Below are positions 35,046 through 44,699 of a DNA stretch of 64,000 nucleotides, in pieces (positions within the stretch are counted from its first letter, which is position 1; the number at the start of each line of letters is the position of its first letter). A model generated the notes under the pieces. It was not told the DNA's origin and searched no databases. It worked only from the letters and a program-made list of their open reading frames with translations. The stretch comes from Streptomyces sp. SA15. Lineage in GTDB: Bacteria; Actinomycetota; Actinomycetes; Streptomycetales; Streptomycetaceae. The translations under genes and the position numbers were made by a program. Where the stretch lies: contig NZ_NTGE01000099.1 of NCBI RefSeq assembly GCF_002291145.1, positions 179,957 to 243,956 of the forward strand, given 5' to 3'.

Positions 35046-36193
35046 TCAGCGGACCACGGACAACCGCGGCCGGTTGTCCGCACCGCTGTGCCGTTGCCCC
35101 TCTCCCTCCTGCGCGGTGACGACGAGCCCGAAGATCAGGTCGTTGAGGTCGGCGGGCCGCAGGTGAAGCTCGCGGGCCACATCCGGAAGTCGCGTCCCCT
35201 CCCTGCGCAGAGCAGTGAACACCTTGCCCAGTACCTGGGAAGTCTCGCGGGCGACTCCGCTCCGCGGCTCTGACTTGCGGTCGCCGAGGCGGCCCAGTTC
35301 CACGCAGTGGGTCCGGTACTGCCACTCGGTCGTCAGACCCAGTTCGTGCAACCGGTGGGCGAGCGCCATGGCTGCGACCTTCCAGCGGCGCTTGGCCTGG
35401 AGGATCCAACTCGTGCTCGCACCATGCGGCACGTGGGCGAGGATGTCCGCCCGCGGCATGAGGAACGCGGCGGCGAACCGATGTGCTTCCGCCTCGGCCT
35501 GCGGGCCGTGCGGCATCTGTTCCTCTCCGTGCAGGACGAGGTGTCCGAGTTCGTGGGCGGCGTCGAAGCGCCCGCGGTCTTCTCTGTGCTCAGCAGGATG
35601 AATAGGATCCCCCGGTCCCAGAAGGAGAAGGCATCGACTTCGGGGCAGTCCCGGGAGAGGGAATGGACGCGAACACCGTGCGCCTCCAACAGGTGCACCA
35701 CGTTCGGGATCGGTGCGTTTCCGAGTCCCCAGCGGGCGCGCACCAGGGATGCGGCTTCCTCCGCCGGGACGTCCCTGCCGGCCGCCTCCCCTGGATGGGG
35801 AATCCGATCCTCGTCCGAGCCCAGGCGGCTGAACGAGGTCAGCGACGGGGTTTCGGGGATGGGCAAGCGGAAGTGCGCCCCGATCCAGTCCTGCAGCGTG
35901 CGCGCCAGCCGCCCTGAGCTGAGGGCGATGTCACGCTGAGAGGCGGTCATCTTACTCAGGGCACGGAAGCTGACCGAGTCGGCCGTCAGCTCGGCCACTT
36001 CCTCGGCGCTGAAGAAGGAAGGGGGGAACGTCGGTGCTGTCGCGATCGCCTCCAGAGATGGAGGGCTGGGAGTGGCCCGTCCGCTCTCGAAGTCGGACAG
36101 CCTGCGTGGCGTCAGGCCGGCCATCCGGGCGAGCCGGGTGACGGTCAGCCCCCGGCGCTTGCGCGCCAGGACTGGCCGAGATGCGGTGGTCAT
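35046..36193 (-). pseudogene. Frameshifted XRE-ImmA/IrrE fusion gene
   Basis: The 5' frame encodes an XRE helix-turn-helix (RKRRGLTVTRLARMAGLTPRRLSDFESGRATP) and a linker region to VRVHSLSRDCPEVDAFSFWDRGILFILLSTEK. At about 35590 the frame breaks: the ImmA/IrrE protease motif RFDAAHELGHLVLHGEEQ (HExxH) continues in the next frame, then EAEAHRFAAAFLMP and on to 35046. Both parts are otherwise well preserved, so the break is recent or a sequencing error. Intact proteins are repressor-protease pairs in phage, ICE and TA contexts. It lies downstream of a small unknown gene. Confidence 0.82.
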
Positions 36194-36227
36194 GGGAGGA
36201 GCCAAGTGGGAGGTCTGGGCAGGGAGG

Positions 36228-36527
36228 TCAGGACAGGCGCTCGATCGGAATGTCGATGGCGCCCTGGTCGGCATCGTCGGCGAACGGAGTGAAGCCCTCG
36301 AAGTCGATCCAGGGGAGGATGATCCGCTCGTACCAGCTGCTGATCTTGCCACGGCTGCCCGTGTCGTTCGGAAACGACAGCTCCGCGTGGAGTCGCGTGC
36401 CTTGCTCGGTCTTCGAGTGGTGGTAGAGCAGGAACCAGGTGGGGATGCCGTCTCCCGTGTCCTGCTGCTCCGGCTCTGCCTCGGTCTCGCCGAACAGCAG
36501 CAGCTGTCGGGCCTCTACTCGCTTCAT
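36228..36527 (-). CDS. Hypothetical protein before the XRE-ImmA gene
   Basis: A 99-residue protein with no recognised family: MKRVEARQLLLFGETEAEP, then TWFLLYHHSKTEQGTRLHAELSFP and WYERIILPWIDFEGF. It is 34 bp upstream of the XRE-ImmA gene on the same strand and is probably co-transcribed, so it may be the partner (toxin, antitoxin or structural) of that regulator. Evidence is position and length only. Confidence 0.6.
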   Translation of the reverse strand: MKRVEARQLLLFGETEAEPEQQDTGDGIPTWFLLYHHSKTEQGTRLHAELSFPNDTGSRGKISSWYERIILPWIDFEGFTPFADDADQGAIDIPIERLS

Positions 36528-36812
36528 GACCGCGTTGCCCTTCGTGTAGCGAGTGGCGGGCGTGAGCGCGGCCTACCCAGTCTCTGGGCTGCCGCTGGAA
36601 GCCGTGATCGCGAAGCCGCCGGAGGGTGCGACTAGCTCCGTACTTCGCGGGTGGCTGAGTCGGGTGCAGTTGCTGCCCCGCCGTGTCCGGTCCTGGGCTG
36701 GTCGTGTTGACCGGGTGTGACGAAGTCTTCCCGGTCCCCGCGGCTGCGGACGGTGCGCCCGCGCCTGGAATGTGTGGTCACCTCCGTGGTGGAGAAGCGT
36801 CTGGGCGCTCTG

Positions 36813-37090
36813 CAGTCGCCCACCTTTGATGGCCGACTCGGCGCCTGCCGCGCGGGTGAACTCGCCTTCGTCTTCGACATCCTGCGCTTCACTGGCCTGA
36901 TCGGCTCCGTGCCCTCGGAGCACTCGCCGACACCATGAACATTGCCTGGATCGACTTCGCCATCACCGGCGACCGCGGTTGGCCCGCCTACGACGCCCGG
37001 CTCCGTGCCACCAAGCGCTTCGACGAAACCTTACAACTGGTCCACGACCCGCGACCTGACCCCAGCGCCGCAGGGGGCAACCGCCGCTGA
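36813..37090 (+). pseudogene. Carboxylesterase (type B) C-terminal remnant
   Basis: SPTFDGRLGACRAGELAFVFD in one frame and LADTMNIAWIDFAITGDRGWPAYD with a closing DETLQLVHDPR in another match the end of type B carboxylesterases (the catalytic His lies in the ACHxxEL motif, here changed to ACRAGEL). A frame change occurs between, at about 36915. The 5' three quarters are absent. Confidence 0.65.
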
Positions 37091-37182
37091 CGCAGGTCGT
37101 CCACCGGCGTCAGCGCCAACACCACCAGGGCCGCTCGTGCCGGCATTGGGCCCAGTGCCGAGCGGGGTGGCGGGGCGTCGTC

Positions 37183-37653
37183 TCAGGTGGGGAGTGGGCG
37201 CGCCTCGACGATGTGCTTCATGACGATGGTGGAGGTCAGTTTCTGTACACCTGGCAGCCTGGTCAGTTGCCCTTCGTAGAGCTTCCGGTAGTCGGCAAGG
37301 TCGACGGCCACGACGTGCAGGAGGCAATCGGGATCGCCGAAAAGGCGTTGTGCCTGCAGAACGTTGGGAATTGCGGCGACGGCCTCGTCGAAGGCCGCCA
37401 GCGTCGACTGATCCTCCCGCCGCAGCGTCACGAAGACCAGCGCTTCGAAGCCGAGTCCCATCGCCTCCGGATCCAGCACTGCCTTGTATCCGCGAATCAC
37501 GCCTGCGCGCTCGAGCTCGCGCAGCCGCCGCTGGCAACGCGAGATGCTCAGCCGGACCTTCTCCGACAGTTCCGTGATCGTCTGGCGACCGTCCTTCTGT
37601 AGCTCCGCAAGAATTTCGCGATCCACCCGGTCAATGGGCAACTCTCTCCCCAA
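37183..37653 (-). CDS. Lrp/AsnC-family regulator
   Basis: A 156-residue Lrp/AsnC protein: N-terminal helix-turn-helix (DREILAELQKDGRQTITELSEKV, ISRCQRRLRELERAGVI) and C-terminal RAM ligand domain (LVFVTLRREDQ, VLQAQRLFGDPDCLLHVVAVD). Start is uncertain: TTG at 37653, TTG at 37638 or a nearby GTG. It is divergent from an OsmC gene 205 bp away and may control it; the MalY gene on the other side of the OsmC gene could also be a target. Confidence 0.9.
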   Translation of the reverse strand: MGRELPIDRVDREILAELQKDGRQTITELSEKVRLSISRCQRRLRELERAGVIRGYKAVLDPEAMGLGFEALVFVTLRREDQSTLAAFDEAVAAIPNVLQAQRLFGDPDCLLHVVAVDLADYRKLYEGQLTRLPGVQKLTSTIVMKHIVEARPLPT

Positions 37654-37858
37654 TCCGTCTGGCTGCTAGCAAAGGTGGCAAAAATATAGCGGTCGATCCC
37701 GCCTAGCCTCGTCTTAGAGAGTTAACGCGGTCGACTGCTTCTTCAGGGGCGAAGTGTGCGCCGCGCCGCGACACATTTCTCAGTCCTGAGTGGCGGTCCG
37801 ATGGCCGCGGCCATCGCTCACCCTGACCGCCCCACGCCAATCGGAGGAACCAGTACTG

Positions 37859-38410
37859 ATGTCCGTAGTCAACGAGATCGACGTAAAGGCTCTGCAGGAG
37901 ACCATCGACGCCGTTCGGGCCACTCCCAAGCTCGGCCAGGTCACCTTCGCTGTCGACGGTACGTGGCAGGGCGGTTTCCGGATCAAGGCGCAGACCGGCG
38001 CCCTGACGCAGGGCGGTGAGCGCGACGAGCAGCGTGTGGCGAAGTACACGATGACCAGCGACGAGCCGACCGCGCTGCTGGGCACCGACACCGCGGTCTC
38101 GCCCGCGGAGTACGTTCTGCAGGCGCTGGCAGGCTGCTACACCGTCACACTCACCGCCAACGCCGCCTCGCGCGGCATCGAGCTCAAGAGCTTCCGGCTG
38201 GAGCTCGAAGGCGAAATCGACCTGCGCGGTTTCCTCGGTATCGACACCGCAATCCGTCCGGGCGTGCAGCAGCTGCGCGTTCGCGTCCACATCGAGGCCC
38301 CTGATGCCACCCGCGAGCAGCTCGAAGAGCTGATCTCCCTCGTCGAGAGCCGTTCGCCCATCCGCGACACCCTCGTTAACCCGGTCGACGTCGTCACCAC
38401 GCTTGTCTGA
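37859..38410 (+). CDS. OsmC-family protein 1
   Basis: A 183-residue OsmC/Ohr-fold protein. It has SPAEYVLQALAGCYTVTLTANAASRGIEL with one Cys (about 97) of the peroxidatic region, and an Arg/Glu-rich strand ELEGEIDLRGFLG. The second Cys of classic Ohr proteins is not evident, so thiol-peroxidase activity is uncertain; some members handle thiolated or sulfur compounds. The ATG at 37859 follows GGAGGA. A relative lies at 59631. Confidence 0.88.
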   Translation: MSVVNEIDVKALQETIDAVRATPKLGQVTFAVDGTWQGGFRIKAQTGALTQGGERDEQRVAKYTMTSDEPTALLGTDTAVSPAEYVLQALAGCYTVTLTANAASRGIELKSFRLELEGEIDLRGFLGIDTAIRPGVQQLRVRVHIEAPDATREQLEELISLVESRSPIRDTLVNPVDVVTTLV

Positions 38411-38872
38411 GCACGCGACAGCCCGGACGCCCGAACTGTAAAGGACAGTCGCGGCGCACGACCCGCTGCCCGCATCCGCCCGAAAGCGGCATCGGACGGC
38501 GGGTCAGCCACGTGCGCTGGTGTCTTCCAGGGTGGGCATCCGCAGGAGGAGCCTGGAGACCCCGCACGGCGGTATCCGGGCTCAGGCGCGCCTGTTTCCC
38601 TCAATTGCGCATGGACTCATCGCTGAGATGCCAATGGGCTGAGAGACGCGCGGAACCGAATGCCCAGGCCCGCTTCTCGCCCCGCCTGGATGGGACCCCC
38701 TCCTGGGGCATCGGGAGCTCGTCAGTGAGACCAAGAGTGGCCGAAGACGGATCGCATGGGCCGGCCTCTGAGACGCGGCACGGTTCTGCGGCGGCGCACA
38801 GGCGGTTACCTAAGCAGTCCTGCTGAGCGGACCGCAGAGGCTACCCATCACGTCCCTTTCGAGTCGACGAAC
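38411..38872. other. Intergenic region, no gene seen
   Basis: About 460 bp between the OsmC gene and the 3' end of the MalY gene. All frames lack recognisable domains or ribosome sites; I see no clear terminator or repeat. Confidence 0.6.
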
Positions 38873-40054
38873 TCACAGTACGGAGGCCATCCTGCGGACC
38901 CCTTCGGCGAGGATTTCCGGGGAGGTGGCCAGGTTCATACGGACAAACCCCGCTCCGCCTGGCCCGAAGGCCATCCCGGAGTTGAGGGCGATCCTGCCTC
39001 GTTCCAGGAAGACGGCCGCCGGGTCGTTGCCAAGGGCCAGTTTCCGGCAGTCCAGCCAGGCCAGGTAGGTGGCCTGGCCTGGGCGGCAGCGCACGGCGGG
39101 CAGGTGAGTGGACAGTAGATCGCCGAGCAGATGACGGTTTTCGTCCAGTCCGGCCAGCAGGCTATCGAGCCAGGCACCGCCCTCCCGTAGGGCCGCGGTG
39201 TGGGCGATGACGCCGAGGTGGCTGGGGCCGTGACTGACTTCCTCGGGGAGGCGGGCCAGGTCGTCGGCGGCCTCGGGGCCAGCGATGGCGAGGGCGGCTT
39301 TGAGACCGGCCAGGTTCCATGCCTTGGAGGCGGACATCACCGACAGGCTGTTCTCCGCGCCCGGCACGCTCAGGTAAGGAACGAAGGGGGTTCCGGCAGC
39401 CACGATGGGAGCGTGGATCTCGTCCGCCACGACGCGCACGGCGTACCTGCGCGCAAGCTCGGCAACATCGGTCAGTTCAGTGGCGGTGTGTACGGTGCCG
39501 GTCGGATTGTGCGGACTGCACAGCAGATACACCGGCCGCCCGCCGCGACCGGTGGCTTTCTGGAATGCGACCTCCAGGGTGGTCAGGTCGATCCGCCCTT
39601 CCTCGGTCAGCGGCGCCTCGACAACCGGCCGGCCGTCGTTGCGGATGAACTGATAGAAGGGCGGATACACAGGGCAGTTGACCACGACGGGGTCCCCGTG
39701 GCCGGAGACCAACTTGAGCATCTCGACGATGCCCAGCATCACGTCAGGGACGATCGCCGTCCGCTCAACAACCAGGTCGTCCCAGTCCCAACGTCGCGCG
39801 GCGAAGTCCGCGAATGCCTCGCCATAGGCGGTTCCGGCCGGATACCCGGTATCTCCGCGCTCCACCGCACTGTGGATGGCTCGTGCTACGGGCTCGGCGA
39901 CCGGCACGTCCATCTCCGCCACCCACAGTGGCAATACGTCGTCCTGGTAGGTCGTCCACTTCATACTCGTGCGCTGCCGCAGCTGCTCCAGAGACAGCTG
40001 CCGCAGTGGGTTCACGCCGCGAGTTCCAGTGAGGTCCTTCAATGCGTCATCCAT
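38873..40054 (-). CDS. MalY/PatB-type PLP C-S lyase or aminotransferase
   Basis: A 393-residue fold-type I PLP enzyme of the MalY/PatB group (cystathionine beta-lyase-like). Landmarks: MKWTTYQDDVLPLWVAEMDV, GDTGYPAG, LCSPHNPTGTV, VVADEIHAPIV and the Schiff-base lysine in SVMSASKAWNLAGLK (about 237). The SASKxxNLAG motif is diagnostic. It could cleave cystathionine or other cysteine S-conjugates, which would fit with the OsmC and Lrp genes upstream, but the link is an inference. Confidence 0.92.
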   Translation of the reverse strand: MDDALKDLTGTRGVNPLRQLSLEQLRQRTSMKWTTYQDDVLPLWVAEMDVPVAEPVARAIHSAVERGDTGYPAGTAYGEAFADFAARRWDWDDLVVERTAIVPDVMLGIVEMLKLVSGHGDPVVVNCPVYPPFYQFIRNDGRPVVEAPLTEEGRIDLTTLEVAFQKATGRGGRPVYLLCSPHNPTGTVHTATELTDVAELARRYAVRVVADEIHAPIVAAGTPFVPYLSVPGAENSLSVMSASKAWNLAGLKAALAIAGPEAADDLARLPEEVSHGPSHLGVIAHTAALREGGAWLDSLLAGLDENRHLLGDLLSTHLPAVRCRPGQATYLAWLDCRKLALGNDPAAVFLERGRIALNSGMAFGPGGAGFVRMNLATSPEILAEGVRRMASVL

Positions 40055-40446
40055 GAAGCGAAAATAGACCGCATGTCGCGCGCATTGTTTGCCTTTCTTG
40101 TGCTATCCACCTTCGGAGCGGCAAAGAGCCACCCAGTGTGGATCGCGATTCAGCAAGGAATTTGCGCCTGCCGGTTGCGACTCTTGCTCTGGGTCTCCCG
40201 CTCAACGCAGTGATCCTGCCGAGCATGGGCTGTCTCGATGCCGCCGTCCTCCAGTCGCAAGCCCAGGGTCACGTCACAAGGACGGCTCTGGTCTTGAGGC
40301 GGCCGAAGGACTTCGACCGGGTGTCCGTCCCGTTGGTCGGCGTGGAGAGAGGGCCCCGGCGGTTGAGGAGTGTGGCGAGGCGTCGACTACGTAATGCCCT
40401 CCGCATCCTTCGACAGAGGGCGACTTGGTTGGTTGACGAAATCGAA
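40055..40446. other. Intergenic region, no gene seen
   Basis: About 390 bp between the divergent MalY gene and the truncated TetR gene. Several open frames cross it but none resembles a protein or has a ribosome site. Confidence 0.55.
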
Positions 40447-40457
40447 TGACTAAGTCA
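40447..40457. promoter_or_regulatory. Palindrome TGACTAAGTCA, putative TetR operator
   Basis: A perfect 5+1+5 palindrome 13 bp before the truncated TetR start, in the position of an autoregulatory site. Confidence 0.45.
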
Positions 40458-40470
40458 ATGCCTTACTTTC

Positions 40471-40926
40471 GTGGCATACGTCTCAGCGGCCGAGCGCCGC
40501 CCTCAACTGACCAAAGCGGCCATCGACCTCATGAGCAGGGAGGGCGTCGCGGCCGGAAGCACACGCGCGATCGCTGCCGAGCTGGGCGTCGCCCAGGCCA
40601 CCGTGCACTACACCTTCGGTACGAAGGAGGGCTTGTACCAGGCCGTCCTGGAGCAGCTCACGGAAAATCTGGTCGTGCAGGTCGAACGGGCCGCACCGGG
40701 GGAAGTCGGCTTCGAGGAGACCACGCGTGTCGCCACCTGTTCAGTGCCGGCATCGGTCGAGTTCCGGAAGCCGTCATGTGCCGTCTGCGTCCGGAGTGCC
40801 GTCCACGTCCGCGCTCTCGCCACTCCGGGTGTCGGGCTCCGCCGCCTGCTCGCGGACGCCCGGCACCCTCAGGCGAGCCGATCCTTGCGGACCGCGGAGG
40901 AGGCAGCCGAGACCGGCAGGCCCTGA
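40471..40926 (+). pseudogene. TetR-family regulator, C-terminally truncated
   Basis: Residues about 7-80 are a good TetR DNA-binding domain (RRPQLTKAAIDLMSREGVAAG, GVAQATVHYTFGTKEGLYQAVLEQLTENL). After VERAAPGEVGF the sequence becomes low in helix-forming residues and matches nothing expected of a ligand domain, ending at 151 codons where about 190-210 is normal. A deletion or frameshift after about codon 85 is likely. A DNA-binding fragment could still be made. Confidence 0.7.
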
Positions 40927-41332
40927 CCGCGGCCCCCGGCACCACACTTCGGGGGCTCGACCTCGCGGCGTCCTGATCTCCACCCGTCTCGGTCCGGGCG
41001 TGATCCCGGACCGCGGAGACACGACGCGGGGCACCTGAGCACCCCGCGCCCGCAGAACGCGTGTCCGGATCCAGGATTCATCCTCTGCTGAGGTTCTTGC
41101 TCACACCGACGCGCTGCGGGCCCGCCGCCCGTACCCGGGGCGGCCGACCGGCTCGCCGGCGCGGCCGTGAAGACTCCGCGCGTTGCAGGGTGGGTGCGGC
41201 ACCGTCGATTGCGCGTGCGCGTTGCCATGCCGCACGCAGGTCGGCCCGGACATGACGGTGCTCCACGTGCCGGTGCGGAGGTCGCACCGGCACGCGGAGC
41301 TCGTTTCGGAGATCGTGACCCGAACCGCTGCG
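40927..41332. other. Intergenic region, no gene seen
   Basis: About 400 bp between the TetR remnant and the 3' end of the beta-helix gene. I see no gene, RNA or strong hairpin. Confidence 0.55.
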
Positions 41333-44300
41333 TCAGCTGACGGAGAACTGGCTGAAGCTCGCGGTGCCGATACTTCCGGCGTGGGCCGTGGAGAACATGC
41401 CCGCGTCCAGGGTGCTGTTCGCCCCGGTCAGTGTCGTGGTGCCGACAGTGGTCCAGGTGGTGCCGTCGGCGGAGTAGGAGCCGGTGACCGACGTGCCGCT
41501 CCTGACCAGGCGGAGCCAGACCGGGGCGACGGTGGCGCTTCCGGTCTTGATGGTGTTGGTGTCGAGGTAGCCGTCACCGTTGGAGTCCGACTGCAGGGCG
41601 ATTCCGTTGCCGGGGGTGGTGGCGAGGACGAGGTACCCGGTGGACGAGCCGGCGGAGGCGATGTTGTTTCGCAGCATCAGGCCGGCTTTGGCCCAGCTGT
41701 TGGTCTTGTCCTGACTGGCGACGCGGACGGTGACGGTCGAGGACGTTCCAGCGGCCCCCGTCTGGTAGGCGGCGGAATACTCGTCGTCGTATGCCGTGCC
41801 GGAGCGCCATACGTCGATGCCCGCGCTGGTCAGGGAGGTCACTCCGCCGCTTTGGCTGACGGCGGCCGGAATCGAACTGTATGCCTTGTAGGGAGAGGTG
41901 ACGATGCGCAGGTTGCTGAATGTCGCGCTGCCGGCGGTGGTGCTGTGGGCTGTGTGGATGACACCGGCATCCTGGGTGGTCGCCATGGATGGCAGGGTCA
42001 CCGTCGAGCCGACCTGAGTGAAGGTGGATCCGTCGGTGGAGTAGGAGGCGGACACCTGGGTGGCAGTGCGGGTGAGCCGCAACCAGACCGGTGCCTTGAC
42101 GGTGGCAGCGGTGGACGTGAGCTGGTCGAGGTAGCCGTCGGCGTTGGAGTCCCGCTGGAAGCTGACGCCGTGGTTCGGGGTCACCACCACAGCCGCGTAT
42201 CCGGCGGAGGAGCCGTCGTCCGTGAGGTCGTTGCGCAGGACGACGCCGGCCTTGGCCCAGCCGCTGGTCTTGTCCAGGCTGTCGACCCGGGCGGTCACCG
42301 ACGTGCCGTCGACAGCTGCCCCGTTTCGGAAGACGGTGCCGTACTCGTCGTCGTGCTGTCCGCCGGCACCCCAGATGTCCTTGCCCGCGTCGGTGATCGT
42401 GAAGTGGCCGCCGCTCTGGCCGGTGTTGGCGGGGGTGGAGGAGTAGGCGCTGTAGGGGGAGCTGACGGCGTCGGTGGTCAGCGGACGGTACAGGGGCTGG
42501 ATACCGGCGTTGTTCATGACCGTCTTGGCGGCTGACGGCCAGTTGCCGTCGCTGACGACGACGGTGCCGCTGACTACGTCACCGCGGCCGTTGGTGTTGG
42601 TGATGTTCGCGGAACTGTTGTTCGTCCAGTTGTCGGTCAGGGTCAGGGCGCCGGTGTTGTTGGTCGCATTGCTGTTCTCGTGGCCCCATTCGCCGGTGTT
42701 CCGGAAGACGTTGTTGGTGTCCGTGAAGTTCCGGGAGCCCTCGTCGTGGTAGAAGCCGAACCAACCGTTGTTGCTGTGGCAGTAGTTGCGTTCGAAGGTG
42801 CTGCCCGGTGACGCCGACAGGGTGTACAGGCAGCCGCCGTCGGTCATCTGCTGCATGAGGTCGTGGATGTAGTTGTCGGTGACGTGGTTGTTCGCGGCGG
42901 TGGTCGCGGTCGTGTAGATGGGCTGGTAGTTGTACAGGCCGCGGTTGACGTAGTCCTGGCTGCCGCCGATGTCGTTGGCGCCCCAGCCGTAGCCGATGGT
43001 GAGGCCGGAGTAGGGCAGGTTGTACACCTCGTTGTGCGAGATGGTCGCGCCGTTCACGTAGGTGACGAGGATGGCCGACATGTCACGGTATTCCAGCGCC
43101 ACGTCATGGATGAGATTGTTGGTCAGCGTGATGTCCCGGTTGGTCATCCGCCTGTCACGGGGGTGGTGCGCGTCCGCCTGAACGCCGCCGACGGCGATGC
43201 CGCCGCCCGCGTCCTGGGTGAAGACGTTGCCGGTCGCTGTGATGCTGCGGGCGCCGAGTCCGACGCCGGTGGTGTGGGCGTTGGCGTCGTTGCCGATGCC
43301 GAGGCTGTTCTGTCCGAGCTGGGTGAACCGGTTGCCGGTGAACGCGATGTGGTCGGCGGCCGAGACCTGGACGGCGGAGGGCATCTGCTTCCAGTGAGGG
43401 CGTGCCGCCTCGAAGAGCCGGCAACCGCTCTGACACGAGGTCAACGCGTCCGAGGGGCGGTCCCAGGTACCGGAGAGGTACGCGCCGGTCTGCTGGCTGG
43501 CGTAGCCGTGGGTGGTGGGGTCCAGCCAGCTGGTGCCCGAGAACTGCAGCCCGGAGAAGGCGATGTGGGTGGCGGGGGAGGAGTACGTCCCTCCGACGCT
43601 GATGAGCGACTCCAGCTTCGGCACCTCGACGTCGGCCTTGCTCATGTCCTGCCCGGTGAGCGGCTTGTAGTACAGGGTGCCGGTAGCGGTGTCGAGGTAC
43701 CACTCGCCGGCTGTGTCGAGGAACTCGTAGGCGTTCTCGATGTAGAGGGGGCCGGCCCGGAAGGGGCTCGTCAGGGTGTCGTAGCCGAACGTGTTGTTGT
43801 TCCACGAGGGCTGGGCCATGGTGATGGTGCCGCCGCTGATGCCGGTCACCGGGGCATAGCGGTCGGTGAAGGATCCGATGCCGTGGATCTCGGTCCGGCC
43901 GGGCTGCGCGAGGCTGTTGAGGTAGCTCAGTGAGCTGTTGGTGAACGTGTAGCCGCTGGTGGTCGCGGTCAGGTCCGAGCGGGGGATCTCGGCGCGGGCC
44001 CTGGTGGCCATGACGCCGTCGACGGACAGATGGCGCGTGTCGAAGCCGGTGCCGACGTCGGCCTTCCAGATGTTCTTGGCCGAGTCCTGCACGGTCCAGC
44101 CGGTGGCCTTCTGTGCTCCGGTGATGACGGGGTGGGCGCCCAGCGCGGCCTTCCAGGTCACCGTGTGGCCGCCTGTGCCGGAGTCCGCCGAGGTGAAGGC
44201 GAGCGGCGCGGAGAGCCGGTAGGTGCCGTCGGCGAGCTCGACGGTGATGTCACCTTTCATGGAGTTGTTGATCGCCCGCACCTTGGTCTTGGCCTGGGTG

Positions 44301-44491
44301 ACGGAGCACGGCCGTTTCACGGAGCAGGCGGTGCCGGAGCCGCTCGGTGAGGCGTAGAGCGTCGTGCCGGCCGCGAAGGCGGGGCCGGCCTGGGTGAGGA
44401 CTGCCGCGGTCGAGGCAGTGAGGACGGCGGCTGTGGCCAGCCATGACCTGAGACGGTCAGGAACCGCGGGACGTATGCGGGTTGTTCGCAT
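41333..44491 (-). CDS. Secreted right-handed beta-helix protein, probable polysaccharide enzyme
   Basis: A 1052-residue secreted protein. Signal peptide to about 40 (AGPAFAAG). Residues about 45-110 (TLYASPSGSGTACS, ITVELADGTYRLSAPLAF) start a right-handed parallel beta-helix of the pectate-lyase/GH type that runs to about 690 (repeats such as ITLTNNLIHDV, ATISHNEVYNLPYSGLTIGYGWG, HVTDNYIHDLMQQ). Two similar C-terminal domains of about 170 residues (about 700-870, 875-1052; DDEYGTVFRNGA, GVSFQRDSNADGYLDQ / GIALQSDSNGDGYLDT) are concanavalin-like. Its promoter carries the FadR-type operator shared with the sugar operon, so it probably acts on the same polysaccharide. Confidence 0.88.
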   Translation of the reverse strand: MRTTRIRPAVPDRLRSWLATAAVLTASTAAVLTQAGPAFAAGTTLYASPSGSGTACSVKRPCSVTQAKTKVRAINNSMKGDITVELADGTYRLSAPLAFTSADSGTGGHTVTWKAALGAHPVITGAQKATGWTVQDSAKNIWKADVGTGFDTRHLSVDGVMATRARAEIPRSDLTATTSGYTFTNSSLSYLNSLAQPGRTEIHGIGSFTDRYAPVTGISGGTITMAQPSWNNNTFGYDTLTSPFRAGPLYIENAYEFLDTAGEWYLDTATGTLYYKPLTGQDMSKADVEVPKLESLISVGGTYSSPATHIAFSGLQFSGTSWLDPTTHGYASQQTGAYLSGTWDRPSDALTSCQSGCRLFEAARPHWKQMPSAVQVSAADHIAFTGNRFTQLGQNSLGIGNDANAHTTGVGLGARSITATGNVFTQDAGGGIAVGGVQADAHHPRDRRMTNRDITLTNNLIHDVALEYRDMSAILVTYVNGATISHNEVYNLPYSGLTIGYGWGANDIGGSQDYVNRGLYNYQPIYTTATTAANNHVTDNYIHDLMQQMTDGGCLYTLSASPGSTFERNYCHSNNGWFGFYHDEGSRNFTDTNNVFRNTGEWGHENSNATNNTGALTLTDNWTNNSSANITNTNGRGDVVSGTVVVSDGNWPSAAKTVMNNAGIQPLYRPLTTDAVSSPYSAYSSTPANTGQSGGHFTITDAGKDIWGAGGQHDDEYGTVFRNGAAVDGTSVTARVDSLDKTSGWAKAGVVLRNDLTDDGSSAGYAAVVVTPNHGVSFQRDSNADGYLDQLTSTAATVKAPVWLRLTRTATQVSASYSTDGSTFTQVGSTVTLPSMATTQDAGVIHTAHSTTAGSATFSNLRIVTSPYKAYSSIPAAVSQSGGVTSLTSAGIDVWRSGTAYDDEYSAAYQTGAAGTSSTVTVRVASQDKTNSWAKAGLMLRNNIASAGSSTGYLVLATTPGNGIALQSDSNGDGYLDTNTIKTGSATVAPVWLRLVRSGTSVTGSYSADGTTWTTVGTTTLTGANSTLDAGMFSTAHAGSIGTASFSQFSVS

Positions 44492-44584
44492 GTGACACCT
44501 TCCGGGAGGTTCAGGGGCCCGTGGTGCTCTTGGCGGGCAGGGGAGAGCCCAGCGGCAGGAGAGGGAAGGGGTAATAGCGATGTA

Positions 44585-44612
44585 ACATTAGACGTCATAC
44601 GAATTTCGTCAA
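44585..44612 (-). promoter_or_regulatory. Promoter with FadR/GntR operator for the beta-helix gene
   Basis: On the minus strand: TTGACG (-35, 44607-44612), TCGTATGACGT (44592-44602) in the spacer and TAATGT (-10, 44585-44590). The spacer site matches the FadR-subfamily consensus TNGTNNNACNA in all but the last base and is the same sequence as at 45530. Confidence 0.75.
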
Positions 44613-44699
44613 TAGGTCGCGCGCTGTCGACTCGGCCGGACCTGGACATGCGAACGCCCCCGGCCTGTTTGGCTCGGGGGCGAGTCGGTGGGAGTGCTC

